Of a stretch of DNA of 64,000 nucleotides, positions 27,944 through 39,348 are shown piece by piece. Source of the DNA: Maricaulis alexandrii (GTDB lineage: Bacteria; Pseudomonadota; Alphaproteobacteria; Caulobacterales; Maricaulaceae); NCBI RefSeq assembly GCF_005871165.1, contig NZ_SWKP01000005.1, positions 186,001 to 250,000 of the forward strand. Direction: 5' to 3'. The notes beneath the pieces were generated by a model. The model worked only from the letters and a program-made list of their open reading frames with translations, made no database searches and was not told the origin of the DNA. A program made the translations under genes and the position numbers. Positions within the stretch are counted from its first letter, which is position 1. Every line of letters begins with the position of its first letter.

Positions 27944-28792
27944 ATGAACACGATGTCCTACACGCTCGATGAGTCGAGCCGCGATTTTGACCGGATTGCC
28001 GACGCGCTCGAATTCCTCGGCGAGAACTGGCAGTCCCATCCCGATCTGGATGCGGCGGCCCGCTCTGCCGGCCTCTCCCCGCACCATTTCCAGCGGGTCT
28101 TCACGCGCTGGGTCGGGATGAGTCCCAAGAAATATGTCGGGGCCCTGGCCCATCAGGCGGCGCGTTCGGCGCTGGATGACGGGGCCAATCTTCTGGATGC
28201 CGCGTTCGATGCGGGCCTGTCGGGCCCTGGCCGGCTGCATGATCTCTTCATCGCGCATGAAGCCGTCACGCCGGGCGATGCGAAACGGCGCGGGGCCGGT
28301 CTCAGCTTTGTCTGGGGCGTGGCGCCCAGCCCGTTCGGGGATGCGGTCTTCCTGATATCGCCGCGCGGCCTGTCCGCCCTCGCCTTTGCCGATCCGGATG
28401 TGGAGGCCGGGTTCGAGGATTTGCGCAGCCGCTATCCCGCTGCCGACTATGCCCGGGATGATGATCTGGCCCGGCAATGGGCGGAGCGGATCTTTACGCC
28501 CCGGGACAGCGATCCGATCCCGCTGGCGCTCTATGGCACGCCCTGGCAGCGACAGGTCTGGCGCGCCCTTCTGGACATTCCGGCCGGGGCCACAACCAGT
28601 TACAAGGCGATCGCCGAGACGGTCTGCACCGCGAAGGCCTCGCGGGCCGTCGGGGCGGCTGTCGGGGCCAATCCGATTTCCTGGCTCATACCCTGTCACC
28701 GCGTCTTGGCCAGCAATGGCCGGCTGACCGGCTATCACTGGGGTGTGAAACGCAAGCGCGCCATGCTCGCCTATGAGGCCGCAGCAAGTTAG
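27944..28792 (+). CDS. AraC-type HTH fused to methylated-DNA--protein-cysteine methyltransferase (Ada-like)
   Basis: 282 aa. N-terminal AraC helix-turn-helix pair (about 15-100: LDAAARSAGLSPHHFQRVFTRWVGMSPKKYVGALAHQAAR) and a C-terminal methyltransferase domain with PWQRQVWRALLDIPAG, NPISWLIPCHRVLASNG; the Cys of PCHR accepts the O6-methyl group of guanine. It lacks the zinc-binding N-terminal Ada domain whose Cys takes methyl from phosphotriesters, so it cannot be switched on in the way of E. coli Ada. Follows DUF2244 at 9 bp. Confidence 0.93.
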   Translation: MNTMSYTLDESSRDFDRIADALEFLGENWQSHPDLDAAARSAGLSPHHFQRVFTRWVGMSPKKYVGALAHQAARSALDDGANLLDAAFDAGLSGPGRLHDLFIAHEAVTPGDAKRRGAGLSFVWGVAPSPFGDAVFLISPRGLSALAFADPDVEAGFEDLRSRYPAADYARDDDLARQWAERIFTPRDSDPIPLALYGTPWQRQVWRALLDIPAGATTSYKAIAETVCTAKASRAVGAAVGANPISWLIPCHRVLASNGRLTGYHWGVKRKRAMLAYEAAAS

Positions 28793-28801
28793 ATTGCCCG
28801 G

Positions 28802-29365
28802 ATGATGGATCATCCGCTCTTCCTGGCTGCGGTCATCGGTCTTCTGGCCGCCGCTGCCTTCCTCATCCGTTGGGTCGCCTCGCGCCGCCGCCTCATGGAG
28901 GATGCGCGGATCGAATATGCCGAACGCTGTGACACCAAGCCGAAAACGGTGAAAGGCGTGGATGCCGCCACGTTCGAGCGCCTCTATGTCGCCGCTTATG
29001 AGCCGCGCTGGGCGCTCTACATTGCCGGCGCTCTGGTGCTGGCCATCCTGGTGACGCCGCCGGCCGCGCTCGGTCTGGTCGCGCTCTGGCCCATTCTCGT
29101 GCTCGGGCTGGAGGCCGGGCCCTGGTATGATGAGGGCTATTATCCCTGGATGTTCTACATGTTCTTCGGTTTCTGCGGCATCTGGGCCCTGTGCGGGTTC
29201 CTGATGGCCCGCCTGCACCATGCGCGGCGCCCGGAACCCTTCAATCCGGCCCTGGCCCGCGCGCGCGGCGAACCGCTCGACGATGTTGCCATTCCGCGCA
29301 AACGCCCCAAATGGGCGGTGAAGGCACGACCGGATACGCGGTCGTCAAAACCCGACAGCGAATAG
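28802..29365 (+). CDS. uncharacterised membrane protein
   Basis: 187 aa, unrecognised. Helices at about 6-24 ([20 protein letters not shown]), 75-110 ([33 protein letters not shown]) and 118-138 ([24 protein letters not shown]), and a basic C-terminal tail. The stop of the Ada-like gene is 9 bp upstream and gloA 10 bp downstream, so it lies in a likely four-gene transcript DUF2244-ada-this-gloA. Confidence 0.78.
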   Translation: MMDHPLFLAAVIGLLAAAAFLIRWVASRRRLMEDARIEYAERCDTKPKTVKGVDAATFERLYVAAYEPRWALYIAGALVLAILVTPPAALGLVALWPILVLGLEAGPWYDEGYYPWMFYMFFGFCGIWALCGFLMARLHHARRPEPFNPALARARGEPLDDVAIPRKRPKWAVKARPDTRSSKPDSE

Positions 29366-29375
29366 GGGACACATC

Positions 29376-29834
29376 ATGCGTTACCTGCACACCATGGTCC
29401 GTGTTTCGGATCTGGACGCCAGCCTGCGCTTCTATTGCGAAGGCCTCGGCCTGACCGAGGTCAGCCGCAAGGATATCGAGGCCGGCCGTTTCACCCTGGT
29501 CTTCCTGGCCACACCGGAAGATGTCGCCGCGGCCGGGTATGAAGGCGGTCCGCTGCCGGAAGGCCTGCCCTGTGTCGAACTCACCCATAATTGGGACCCG
29601 GAAGAGTATTCGGGCGGCCGCAATTTCGGTCATCTCGCCTACCGCATGGACAATGTCTATGAGACCTGCCAGCGCCTGATGGACATGGGCTACACGATCA
29701 ACCGCCCGCCCCGCGACGGCCACATGGCCTTCGTGCGCTCGCCGGACGGGATTTCCGTGGAACTCCTCCAGCGCAATGGTGCCCTGCCGCCGCAGGAACC
29801 CTGGGCGTCGATGGAGAATACCGGCAGCTGGTAG
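29376..29834 (+). CDS. gloA: lactoylglutathione lyase (glyoxalase I)
   Basis: 152 aa; converts the methylglyoxal-glutathione hemithioacetal to lactoylglutathione. Metal ligands fit the family: His5 ([11 protein letters not shown]), Glu of CVELTHNWD, His of [11 protein letters not shown] and Glu of GISVELLQ. The NWD motif and gap lengths follow the Ni/Zn GloA pattern. AGGGGACA precedes the ATG. Convergent with the WYL regulator gene, 3 bp apart. Confidence 0.94.
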   Translation: MRYLHTMVRVSDLDASLRFYCEGLGLTEVSRKDIEAGRFTLVFLATPEDVAAAGYEGGPLPEGLPCVELTHNWDPEEYSGGRNFGHLAYRMDNVYETCQRLMDMGYTINRPPRDGHMAFVRSPDGISVELLQRNGALPPQEPWASMENTGSW

Positions 29835-29837
29835 GCC

Positions 29838-30512
29838 TCAGGCCGCGTCCCGCATGTCCTCGAACCGCTTGCCCGGTTCATCCTCGAAGCTTTCCGCCAG
29901 CACGGTGAGCCGCTCAATGCGGTCGGTGCGGAAATGGCGGAAGTCCTGGCGCAGCTCGCACCAGGCCGAGAGCAGCCAGACGCGGCCGAAACAGGTCAGG
30001 GCGAGCGGACGGATGACCCGCTTGCTCAGCTCGTCCGACAGGGATTTGTAGACCACGCGCAGCTTTCGCTTGTTGGCGATGGCATTGCGCACCGGGCCGA
30101 AGGCTTCCGGGCGAACGGTCTCGTCCAGGAAGCTGGCAAAGAGCGGGGTCGAGCGCAGGCGCTGGCGATGCGTGTCCGGCAGGGCACGTTCGATCTTGGC
30201 GAGGGCCTCTGCCGCCGCAGCGGCCAGATCCTTGTCGCCGGTCGCCTTGACCAGGCGGGCGCCCAGGGCCAGCGCGTCCAATTGCTCATAGGAGAAGGTC
30301 AGGGGCGGCAGGTCGAAACCGGGTCGCAGCACATAGCCGACCCCGGCCTCGCCATCGATCGGCGCGCCGGATCCGATCAGGTGCGCGATATCGCGATAAA
30401 TGGTCCGTTCGGAGACTTCGAACTTGTGGCCCAGCTCATGGGCTGTCACCGCGCCCGGCGCGGCTTCGCGCAAGGCCTGGACGATCCGGATGAGACGTTC
30501 GGCACGACGCAC
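29838..30512 (-). CDS. HTH-WYL domain transcriptional regulator (YafY type)
   Basis: 224 aa. N-terminal HTH_11 winged helix (ERLIRIVQALREAAPGAVTAHELGHKFEVSERTIYRDIAHL) and a WYL ligand-sensing domain (about 130-220: RKLRVVYKSLSDELSKRVIRPLALTCFGRVWLLSAWCELRQDFRHFRTDRIERLTVL). GTG 30512 is preferred to GTG 30518 because AGGGGG then has correct spacing. Target unknown; it faces gloA tail to tail. Confidence 0.9.
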   Translation of the reverse strand: MRRAERLIRIVQALREAAPGAVTAHELGHKFEVSERTIYRDIAHLIGSGAPIDGEAGVGYVLRPGFDLPPLTFSYEQLDALALGARLVKATGDKDLAAAAAEALAKIERALPDTHRQRLRSTPLFASFLDETVRPEAFGPVRNAIANKRKLRVVYKSLSDELSKRVIRPLALTCFGRVWLLSAWCELRQDFRHFRTDRIERLTVLAESFEDEPGKRFEDMRDAA

Positions 30513-30592
30513 TGACACCCCCTGAAACCATTTGTTCGTGTCGGGAAGATGTCAGCTTCTGGCTGGACTGGCAAGTCTGGCCCGTCCGTCTG

Positions 30593-30608
30593 TGTTTCAC
30601 GTGCAACA
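30593..30608. other. parS: parS-like site, one mismatch
   Basis: TGTTTCACGTGCAACA is one base off the parS consensus. It lies in the 172-bp gap between the WYL regulator and the SnoaL-like gene, about 20 kb from the putative origin on the side opposite the other three sites. Otherwise no feature was seen in this gap. Confidence 0.55.
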
Positions 30609-30684
30609 ACGGCTCGAATGTCAGGACTTGACAGGAGCGGGGCCGAACGTCCCGGACGCCCGGCCCGGTCCCGGTCTGTGCCCG

Positions 30685-31227
30685 TCAGCTGCGGGCATCC
30701 ATGATGGCGGTATGGGCGATCCGCCAGTCCGTGCCCTCCCGCTGCAGGACGAGGTGGAAATGCGTCCGACGTGCGCTTTCCCCGCCATTGCGGGACACGC
30801 CGCGCTGGCTGTCCGTGTACAGGTGGAGGACGGCCCCGTCCTGTCCGAGGAAACGGATGGAGATGAGTTGCATCAGGGCGGACTCGTCCCGCGATACGTC
30901 CGGATCAAAAGCCGGAAACAGGCGCTCTTCCAGGAAATTGCCCAGCGTATCGCGACCCTGGAACATGCGGGCATAGGCATTGATCCATTCCGTATCCGGC
31001 GTGTGCATCGCCATCAGTCCCGCCGTGTCCTGGTCGGCCCAGCGGTCCCGGAATGTTTCGAGGAAGGCGCGCAACTCGGCCTCGTCGCCGGGCCGGGCCG
31101 GCTCGCCATGCAGGGTGAACTCCGGCACTTGGCGGCGCTCCTGCGCCAGGGCGTCTGTCGGCACGCTGGCCAGGCAGGCAAGGGTGAGCAGGGTGAGTGG
31201 AATGAGGTAAAGGCGGTAAAGCTGCAT
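30685..31227 (-). CDS. secreted SnoaL-like (NTF2 fold) protein
   Basis: 180 aa with signal peptide MQLYRLYLIPLTLLTLACLASVPTDALA and a periplasmic NTF2-like domain (DEAELRAFLETFRDRWADQDTAGLMAMHTPDTEWINAYARMFQGRDTLGNFLEERLF...RTHFHLVLQREGTDWRIAHTAIMDAR), a common calcium/calmodulin-kinase-II-association or SnoaL-type shape. No enzyme activity can be assigned. ATG 31227 has CAGGAG seven bases upstream. Divergent from the LytTR gene. Confidence 0.85.
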   Translation of the reverse strand: MQLYRLYLIPLTLLTLACLASVPTDALAQERRQVPEFTLHGEPARPGDEAELRAFLETFRDRWADQDTAGLMAMHTPDTEWINAYARMFQGRDTLGNFLEERLFPAFDPDVSRDESALMQLISIRFLGQDGAVLHLYTDSQRGVSRNGGESARRTHFHLVLQREGTDWRIAHTAIMDARS

Positions 31228-31375
31228 GGAAAACTCCTGGTAAGTCCGATAGGTCTTTGAACAGCATCCCGGCACATCCAGGCCGGGACAGCGATGCCCG
31301 GACCTAGCGTGCGTGCCCGGGCGGTTTCGCCCCGGGAGTCGTGAAGTGTCCGGATATGTCGCGAAGGGTCCGCCA

Positions 31376-32170
31376 ATGGCGGAAGGCCGTGTTCGGCCCC
31401 TCCCGCTCTGGCAGCAGCTGGGCTATCTCGGCCTGGGCGTGGCGGTGCTCGCCTTCGCGTTTTCCACCGCCGGCGCGTTCGATACGGACGAGCTGGGCGT
31501 GCCGCACCGGCTGGCGCTCTGGACTGTCGTGGCCTTCCTGATGCTGACCCAGCCTTGGCTGATCGAATACGGTCTGTCCCGGCTCGTGCCCCGGACCCGG
31601 ACCTGGCGGTGGGCGAGCCTCATTTTTGCGGTTCTGTTGTGCAATCTGGCCCTGACCCTGGAACTGCACGCTCTGAAATCGACGCCGCTTCTGCCCAAGG
31701 CCAATGATCCGCTGGTCGATTTCTTTGTCTTCCTCGCTCCGGTTGTCATGCCGATCGCGCTTCTGGTTCTGCTCCTGAAACGGGGCTTTGCCGGACGCGT
31801 CGTCCTGGCACCGCCGGAAGACGGGGCGCCGGGACTGCTGGTCTCACCCGGCCTGGGGGATTGGCAGACGGGCTGGGAAGCGAAGGATCTGCTCTTCGTG
31901 CGGGCCGAGGACCATTATCTGGAAATCCGGACGGCCCGGACCCGCCACTATGTCCGCGGCCGCCTCTCCGATGCCCTTGAAAAACTGCACGGCCAGGATG
32001 GCGAACAGGTTCACCGGTCCTGGTGGGTCGCAGATCGCGCCGTGGCCCAGGCCCGCCGCCAGAACCGGGACATCAAGCTCACCCTGACAAGCGGGGAAAC
32101 CGTCCCGGTCAGCCGGTCGCGGACCGAGGCGGTCCGGGCGCGCGGCTGGCTGGCGCGCAGTCCGGAATGA
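31376..32170 (+). CDS. LytTR DNA-binding domain protein with N-terminal membrane region
   Basis: 264 aa. About four membrane helices in residues 10-145 (WQQLGYLGLGVAVLAFAFSTAG, LALWTVVAFLMLTQPWLI, WASLIFAVLLCNLALTLEL, FFVFLAPVVMPIALLVLLL) and a C-terminal LytTR domain (LLFVRAEDHYLEIRTARTRHYVRGRLSDALEKL...VHRSWWVADRAVAQARR). This is a membrane-tethered regulator; no receiver domain is present. ATG 31376 follows CGAAGG. Confidence 0.9.
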   Translation: MAEGRVRPLPLWQQLGYLGLGVAVLAFAFSTAGAFDTDELGVPHRLALWTVVAFLMLTQPWLIEYGLSRLVPRTRTWRWASLIFAVLLCNLALTLELHALKSTPLLPKANDPLVDFFVFLAPVVMPIALLVLLLKRGFAGRVVLAPPEDGAPGLLVSPGLGDWQTGWEAKDLLFVRAEDHYLEIRTARTRHYVRGRLSDALEKLHGQDGEQVHRSWWVADRAVAQARRQNRDIKLTLTSGETVPVSRSRTEAVRARGWLARSPE

Positions 32171-32179
32171 GGCCGGGGA

Positions 32180-33004
32180 TCAGCCCCTGACCACATCCTG
32201 CATGGAATAGAGGCCGGCGGGTCGGGGCTCGCCCTCATTCAGTATCCAACGGGCCGCTTCCACGGCACCGCGGGCGAACACGTCGCGGTCATGGGCGCGG
32301 TGGGCAATGGTGATGTCTTCCAGTTCGGCCAGGAAGCGCACGGCGTGCTCACCGATGATGCCGCCGCCCCGTGTGACGGCAAACCCGATCCGGCCCGTCT
32401 CGCGGGCACCGGTATGGCCGTGACGGGCCCAATCGGCGACATCGTCCAACGCCTCACCGCGGCCCTGCGCAGCGGCCTGGCCCAGCATGAGGGCCGTGCC
32501 GGACGGGGCATCGGCCTTCATCCGGTGATGGCTTTCCTCGATCTCGATATCCCAATCGGCAGCCGGCAGGCTGGCGGCCATGCGCACCAGGCGTTCGGCC
32601 ATGGCCACGCCCAGGGAAAAATTCCCGGCCTGTAAGACGGGGATGGTTCCGGCCGCCTTGACCAGCCCGTCCTGCTGTTTGGAATTCAATCCTGTCACAC
32701 CACTGACAAACGGGATATTTCCCTTTTCAGCCAATATCTTGGCGGCGGCTTCCGTCAGTTCGGGCAGACTGGCATCAATGACAATGTCACAGTCGGACAT
32801 CGCGTCCTCGAGGGAGACTACAGCGGTGACGCCATTGGATTCCCCGGTCAGATAGCGACCGATATCCCCGCCCTCGACGGGTGAGCCGGCGCGCACGGCT
32901 GCGCCGCTCAGCGCAAAGCCGGGCGTGGCGAGGATGGTCCGGCCGATGGCGCCGCCCAGACGGCCGGTCAGGCCCAGCAGGGCGATCTGGATGTCACGGC
33001 TCAT
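32180..33004 (-). CDS. dapB: 4-hydroxy-tetrahydrodipicolinate reductase
   Basis: NAD(P)H reductase of the lysine/diaminopimelate pathway, 274 aa. N-terminal GLTGRLGGAIG nucleotide-binding loop (GxxGRMG variant with Leu for Met) and the catalytic EIEESHHRMKADAPSGTALMLG motif with His-His and Lys. Start overlaps the stop of the upstream membrane-protein gene (ATGA). Confidence 0.97.
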   Translation of the reverse strand: MSRDIQIALLGLTGRLGGAIGRTILATPGFALSGAAVRAGSPVEGGDIGRYLTGESNGVTAVVSLEDAMSDCDIVIDASLPELTEAAAKILAEKGNIPFVSGVTGLNSKQQDGLVKAAGTIPVLQAGNFSLGVAMAERLVRMAASLPAADWDIEIEESHHRMKADAPSGTALMLGQAAAQGRGEALDDVADWARHGHTGARETGRIGFAVTRGGGIIGEHAVRFLAELEDITIAHRAHDRDVFARGAVEAARWILNEGEPRPAGLYSMQDVVRG

Positions 33005-34134
33005 AGCCCGCCTCCGCTGATGAATTGGTCTGCCAGGTTTTCAAACACATAGGAGCCGATGATGGGAATGACCGGCAGCAGGATATAGAGCGAAAACCGC
33101 GTCGTGATCCCGGCCGAGACCGGCCATTCGCGCAGATTGTTCACCCAGATCTCGTAATCGGTATAGCCGGCCAGGGCCGAGGCGGCGTCGGCATCCCCGG
33201 CCAGCGCCTTGTCCCGCATCTCGGCCATTTGCGCATGCACGCGGTCGAGTTCGGCCTGTTTGGCGGCACGGATCTTCAGGTGGACGGGATGCAGCGCGCT
33301 GGTCAGCAGGAAGAGACCGCCGACAATCGACGCACCGACCACCGGAATGGTCATGCCCAACTGGTCGGCGGCGAACAATTGGTCCGGCGCGTTCGGATTG
33401 ATCAGGAAAAGCAGGATGATGGCGGCCATGATCATCCAGGTCCGGGCCGCCCGCAGCCCGATCCGGCCGAACACTTGCAGCCGGTCCAGCTCGAACAGGT
33501 CGACGCTCAGATGATTGCGGATCAGCGCCTTGATCGTGCGGCTCTCCCGGGCCACGTCGACGCCGGCGCGAAACCCGATCCCGTAGAGGAAGGGCGAGAC
33601 AATCAGGAACCAGAGCCCGACCGAATTGACATAGTCCGGCAGGGTGAAGCCATTGGCCAGGATCATGAAGATATTGAAGCCCAGCCCGGCCACCGCACCG
33701 ATGATGAAGGCCGTCAGATAGCGTCGCCGCCAAGTGTCCGGAATCCCGTCCGCCAGCGCCAGCGCGTCTTCGCCGCCATCCGCCTGGCCCAGGGCTGCTG
33801 CCAGATCGGCAGCCTCGGCGGCCCACAGCCGGCGCCCGGTCTCGCTGAAGGCGACACCGGCCGTGAAGATCAGGGAGAGGACAAAAGCGATCCAGGCGAC
33901 ACGCGTCAGCAGGGCCTGCCCGGTTTCGGTGAATTCGAACAGGCCCGGCCCGTTCGTGGTCTCGGCAATCAGGACATAACCGCCATAGACCAGCGCGAAC
34001 AGGATCAGCGTGGTCGGCAAAAAGCCCAGTGGTGACCAGCGGAAAAAATGCACTTCCGCCGGCTGGAAAAAGCCGGGTCTGCCGGGCCCTGGCGCGGGAG
34101 CCGGGTCCGAACGGGTATCAGGTGTCGCGTCCAT
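33001..34134 (-). CDS. uncharacterised polytopic membrane protein
   Basis: 377 aa, unrecognised. A Pro-rich cytoplasmic N-terminus (PAPAPGPGRPGF) precedes seven to eight hydrophobic segments, with a charged helix at about 290-330 (KIRAAKQAELDRVHAQMAEMRDKALAGDADAASAL). Translationally coupled to dapB by a 4-bp overlap. The neighbour dnaJ is 73 bp upstream on the same strand. No known family was recalled. Confidence 0.8.
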   Translation of the reverse strand: MDATPDTRSDPAPAPGPGRPGFFQPAEVHFFRWSPLGFLPTTLILFALVYGGYVLIAETTNGPGLFEFTETGQALLTRVAWIAFVLSLIFTAGVAFSETGRRLWAAEAADLAAALGQADGGEDALALADGIPDTWRRRYLTAFIIGAVAGLGFNIFMILANGFTLPDYVNSVGLWFLIVSPFLYGIGFRAGVDVARESRTIKALIRNHLSVDLFELDRLQVFGRIGLRAARTWMIMAAIILLFLINPNAPDQLFAADQLGMTIPVVGASIVGGLFLLTSALHPVHLKIRAAKQAELDRVHAQMAEMRDKALAGDADAASALAGYTDYEIWVNNLREWPVSAGITTRFSLYILLPVIPIIGSYVFENLADQFISGGGL

Positions 34135-34207
34135 TCAGGGATTGGTACGCGTATCCCCCTGATCTGTCATCCCGAACCCGGTCGCCGGCTTGCAAAAAGC
34201 GATGGGA

Positions 34208-35389
34208 TCAATTCGCGTTGGGGCGGCCGTCATCTGTGGTGACGTCGTCCCAGAATTGTTTGACCTTGTTGAAGAAGCCGGCGCTGTCCGGATTGCAGCC
34301 CTCGCCGGACAGGTCGCAGAATTCCTTCAGGATCTCTTTCTGACGGTCGCACAGATTGCGGGGTGTCTCGACGAAGAGCTCCACCACCATGTCGCCGCGC
34401 GGGCCGCCGCGCAGGCGGGGCATGCCCTTGCCGCGCAGGCGCATGCGGCGTCCGGTCTGGGCGCCTTCGGGGATTTTCATCTCGGCCTTGCCGCCTTCGA
34501 TGGTCGGCACCTGCATGGAACAGCCCAGCGCGGCCTGCACCATGGAGGCCGGGGCGCGGCAATAGAGATTGGGTCCGTCGCGCTCGAAAATCTCGTGCGG
34601 GGTGACGGAAATGAAGATGTAGAGATCGCCGCGCGGGCCGCCGCGGGCGCCGGCTTCGCCTTCCCCGGCCAGACGGATGCGGGTACCGTCCTCGACACCG
34701 GCGGGCACGGTAACGTTCAGCGTGCGGTTCTTGCGCACCCGGCCGACGCCGTCACAGTCCTGGCAGGGGGTTTTGACATACTGGCCCCGGCCACCGCATT
34801 GCGGACAGGTCTGTTCCATCGTGAAAAAGCCCTGGGAGCGGCGGATGCGCCCGGCGCCGTGACAGGTGCCGCAGGTCTCCAGATCCGTGCCCGGCTCATT
34901 GCCCTGCCCGTCACAGCGTTCGCAATGCATGGCGGTCGGCACGGTGATGGTGGCATCCTTGCCGTTGAAGGCCTCTTCCAGCGAGATTTCCATGTCGAAG
35001 CGCAGATCGGCGCCGCGGGCCGGGCCGGAGCGGGCGCGTCCGCCACCCCGGCGGCCGCCGCCCATATTAAAGGCTTCGCCGAAGACCTGTTCGAAAATAT
35101 CGGCAAAGTCGGCCGCGCCGGCCCCGCCGCCAAACGGACCCTGACCGCCGCCCATTCCGCCCTGTTCAAAGGCGGCATGGCCCATCCGGTCATAGGCGGC
35201 GCGCTTGTCGGCGTCGGACAGGACCGCATAGGCCTCGCCGACTTCCTTGAACTTGGCTTCCGCCTCCGCATCACCCGGATTCCGGTCCGGGTGGTATTGC
35301 ATGGCGAGCTTGCGATAGGCGCTCTTCAGCGCCTTCTCGTCGACACCGCGGTCGACACCCAGGACTTCGTAGAAATCACGCTTGCTCAT
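34208..35389 (-). CDS. dnaJ: chaperone protein DnaJ
   Basis: Hsp40 co-chaperone of DnaK, 393 aa. J domain (1-70) with YHPDRNPGD (HPD), a Gly-rich linker ([46 protein letters not shown]), four CxxCxGxG zinc modules ([32 protein letters not shown]) and the C-terminal substrate-binding domains. ATG 35389 shares one base with the stop of the upstream FkbM gene, TGATG. A methyltransferase gene intervenes between dnaK and dnaJ. Confidence 0.97.
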   Translation of the reverse strand: MSKRDFYEVLGVDRGVDEKALKSAYRKLAMQYHPDRNPGDAEAEAKFKEVGEAYAVLSDADKRAAYDRMGHAAFEQGGMGGGQGPFGGGAGAADFADIFEQVFGEAFNMGGGRRGGGRARSGPARGADLRFDMEISLEEAFNGKDATITVPTAMHCERCDGQGNEPGTDLETCGTCHGAGRIRRSQGFFTMEQTCPQCGGRGQYVKTPCQDCDGVGRVRKNRTLNVTVPAGVEDGTRIRLAGEGEAGARGGPRGDLYIFISVTPHEIFERDGPNLYCRAPASMVQAALGCSMQVPTIEGGKAEMKIPEGAQTGRRMRLRGKGMPRLRGGPRGDMVVELFVETPRNLCDRQKEILKEFCDLSGEGCNPDSAGFFNKVKQFWDDVTTDDGRPNAN

Positions 35390-36252
35390 CAAACTTCACC
35401 GTTTTGCAGAACCAGAACCGCGTTCTGCCGCATTTGTTGCGCGACGCCATAACCATGCTTCAGGCACAGTCCGGCGGCGCTGTCCTCGATCGCGGCGTCG
35501 TGCCGCGTCTCGATCAAGATCATGCCCGGCCACAGGTTTCGCGGAGCTTCCGCAAAAAACGCGTCAAGCACGGGCGCTTCATAGCCTTCGATGTCGATTT
35601 TCATGACATCGACGCGGTCAATTCCGTTCTCGGCCAGGACTTGGCGCAGGGGGCGCAGCGGTACCGTGACCCCATCGCCATCCTGCTCGACATGGACCTC
35701 GCCGCGATTGCGGCCACTGACCGACAGATGGGCCTCGCCGGCCTCGGCGCCAAGGGCGACCGGGGCGACGGTCACATCCTTCGCGGTCGAGGCGGTCAGA
35801 TTGAATTCCAGCCGCCGCCGGTTTTCCGGATCCGGTTCCACCGCGATCACCGTGACCGGCTTGCCCAGGGTTTGCGCGTCAGCCAGTACGGACAGGGTGT
35901 AAAGCCCCGCATTGGCGCCGGCATCGACGAAGACAAACGGCGTATCGCCCGCATGGGCCGCAATGCGTTGGCGGATTTCCGCCCGCTCGGCATCATCCCA
36001 GGTCCTCGACCCGGCAAAGACGCGCTTTTCGCACCGGTTATCGCGCAGATGGAGGCGGGCAAACTGGCCCGGGAAGACCTCGATATCCGCGATCTCGCGT
36101 CCGCCGGCCATCAGGACCCGCCGCACGACCGTCTCGGCAGCGCGGCGCAGCCCATTCAGCGGCAGCGACATGGGGAGTCGCCGCAGGCGTTCCGGAAAGG
36201 CGGAAAGCGCAAAGGCTCCAAACGGAGCGGAGATCGGATCGGGACGGTCCAT
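35389..36252 (-). CDS. FkbM family methyltransferase
   Basis: SAM-dependent methyltransferase of 287 aa. SAM motif [19 protein letters not shown] (motif I), [18 protein letters not shown], and the FkbM-characteristic [20 protein letters not shown]. The family methylates hydroxyls of sugars or polyketides; the substrate is unknown. It sits between dnaK (64 bp upstream) and dnaJ (TGATG overlap), where most genomes have only a short gap. Its stop is fused to the dnaJ start. Confidence 0.9.
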   Translation of the reverse strand: MDRPDPISAPFGAFALSAFPERLRRLPMSLPLNGLRRAAETVVRRVLMAGGREIADIEVFPGQFARLHLRDNRCEKRVFAGSRTWDDAERAEIRQRIAAHAGDTPFVFVDAGANAGLYTLSVLADAQTLGKPVTVIAVEPDPENRRRLEFNLTASTAKDVTVAPVALGAEAGEAHLSVSGRNRGEVHVEQDGDGVTVPLRPLRQVLAENGIDRVDVMKIDIEGYEAPVLDAFFAEAPRNLWPGMILIETRHDAAIEDSAAGLCLKHGYGVAQQMRQNAVLVLQNGEV

Positions 36253-36316
36253 TTGGACACCTCAAGGCCGGAAGAGAGGGGGCGGCTGCTGTGCAACCGC
36301 CCCGCATTTCCGGACC

Positions 36317-38227
<1,911 letters not shown>

Positions 38228-38559
38228 TGATCGTCTCTCCGTTTTTTCCAAGCGGGACCGGGGCTGTCGAGGTCGGCCTTTTTCAAAAGCACCGCGCCTG
38301 ACGCGTTCCGTCCCCTTCGGGATCGTCATTGATAAACCGGCGATGCCGCCGCCGGCGTGGTTCAGGTGTTTCGCAGGGAATAACCCCGCGCTTGGTAGGC
38401 GATTTAGGGAGGGGAGGGTGAGGACGCAAGGGCGGCTTCATATAACATGCAGATTCCGGTGCATTCGGCGCGAAATAGGCGGGTTTCGGGCTCTTCATGC
38501 CCCGGATTTGCGCAGATTCCGGGTGGAAGCGGGACCGGGTCTGTCCCATCTTCCGCGTC
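38228..38559. other. gene-free region upstream of dnaK and alkB
   Basis: 332 bp between divergent dnaK and alkB, so it must hold both promoters. No reading frame with coding character was seen. An 11-bp direct repeat GCAGATTCCGG occurs at 38449-38459 and 38512-38522, 63 bp apart, near the alkB side. A TTGAAA and CCCCGG pair facing dnaK is a weak heat-shock-promoter look-alike with a long spacer, and I do not call it. Confidence 0.5.
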
Positions 38560-39201
38560 ATGGCGACCCCTGTTCCTCCCCCGTCCGGCTTCCGTTTCCT
38601 GCCCGGCTATTTCGACCGCGCTGCCCAGACCGCTCTGATCGAGGCCGTCATGGCGGCGACGCAGGACGCGCCCTTCTGGCGCCCCACCATGCCGCGCACG
38701 GGCCAGCCCCTGTCGGTGAAGATGACGAATTTCGGTCCGCTGGGTTGGGTGACCGACAAGGCCAAGGGCTATCGCTATGAGCCGGCCCATCCGGAAACCG
38801 GCACGGCCTGGCCCGACTTGCCGCCGGCCCTGCTCGATCTCTGGACCGCCGTCGCGGACTACCCGGCTCCGCCGGAAGCCTGTCTGGTCAACTGGTACGG
38901 GCCGGACAGCAAGATGGGTCTCCATGTCGACTGGGATGAAGAGGCCACGGACGCCGCGGTCGTCTCGGTCTCGCTGGGGGACAAGGCCCGCTTCCGCATC
39001 GGCGGACCGGAACGCAAGGGCCGGACCTCGTCGCTGGTCCTGTCATCCGGTGATGTCGTCGTGCTCGGCGGTGCCGCCCGGCGCTGCTATCACGGTGTCG
39101 ACCGGATCTATCCGGGCACCTCGACCCTTCTGCCCCCGGACGCGTTTTCCGGCGGCGGCCGCATCAATCTCACCATGCGCCGGGTCACGATCCCGGCTTG
39201 A
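38560..39201 (+). CDS. alkB: AlkB family DNA repair dioxygenase
   Basis: Iron/2-oxoglutarate dioxygenase that removes N1-methyladenine and N3-methylcytosine by oxidation. 213 aa; iron ligands His and Asp in MGLHVDWDE, second His in RRCYHGVDRI, and the 2-oxoglutarate Arg pair in RINLTMRRV. LVNWYGPDSKM is the family's substrate-loop motif. Single gene, divergent from dnaK. Confidence 0.94.
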   Translation: MATPVPPPSGFRFLPGYFDRAAQTALIEAVMAATQDAPFWRPTMPRTGQPLSVKMTNFGPLGWVTDKAKGYRYEPAHPETGTAWPDLPPALLDLWTAVADYPAPPEACLVNWYGPDSKMGLHVDWDEEATDAAVVSVSLGDKARFRIGGPERKGRTSSLVLSSGDVVVLGGAARRCYHGVDRIYPGTSTLLPPDAFSGGGRINLTMRRVTIPA

Positions 39202-39348
39202 ACGCGTCTTGAACCTGTCCTGATACCGTTTCGGGTCTGTTCTGTGCCGGTTCCGGGCCCGCCCTGATGCCATTGTGGTGCTCCGGCGGAACGGTTTTGG
39301 GTCCCACGCGTTGCTCTTTCATGTCCAACCAGCATGGGAGACGTAGCC

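Noticed and set aside
27245-29221. A 658-codon minus-strand frame
   Set aside because: Antisense to the DUF2244 and Ada-like genes, with no recognisable motif.
38228-38320. Heat-shock (sigma-32) promoter of dnaK, from TTGAAA and CCCCGG
   Set aside because: The spacer is about 17 bases and the -10 match is poor.
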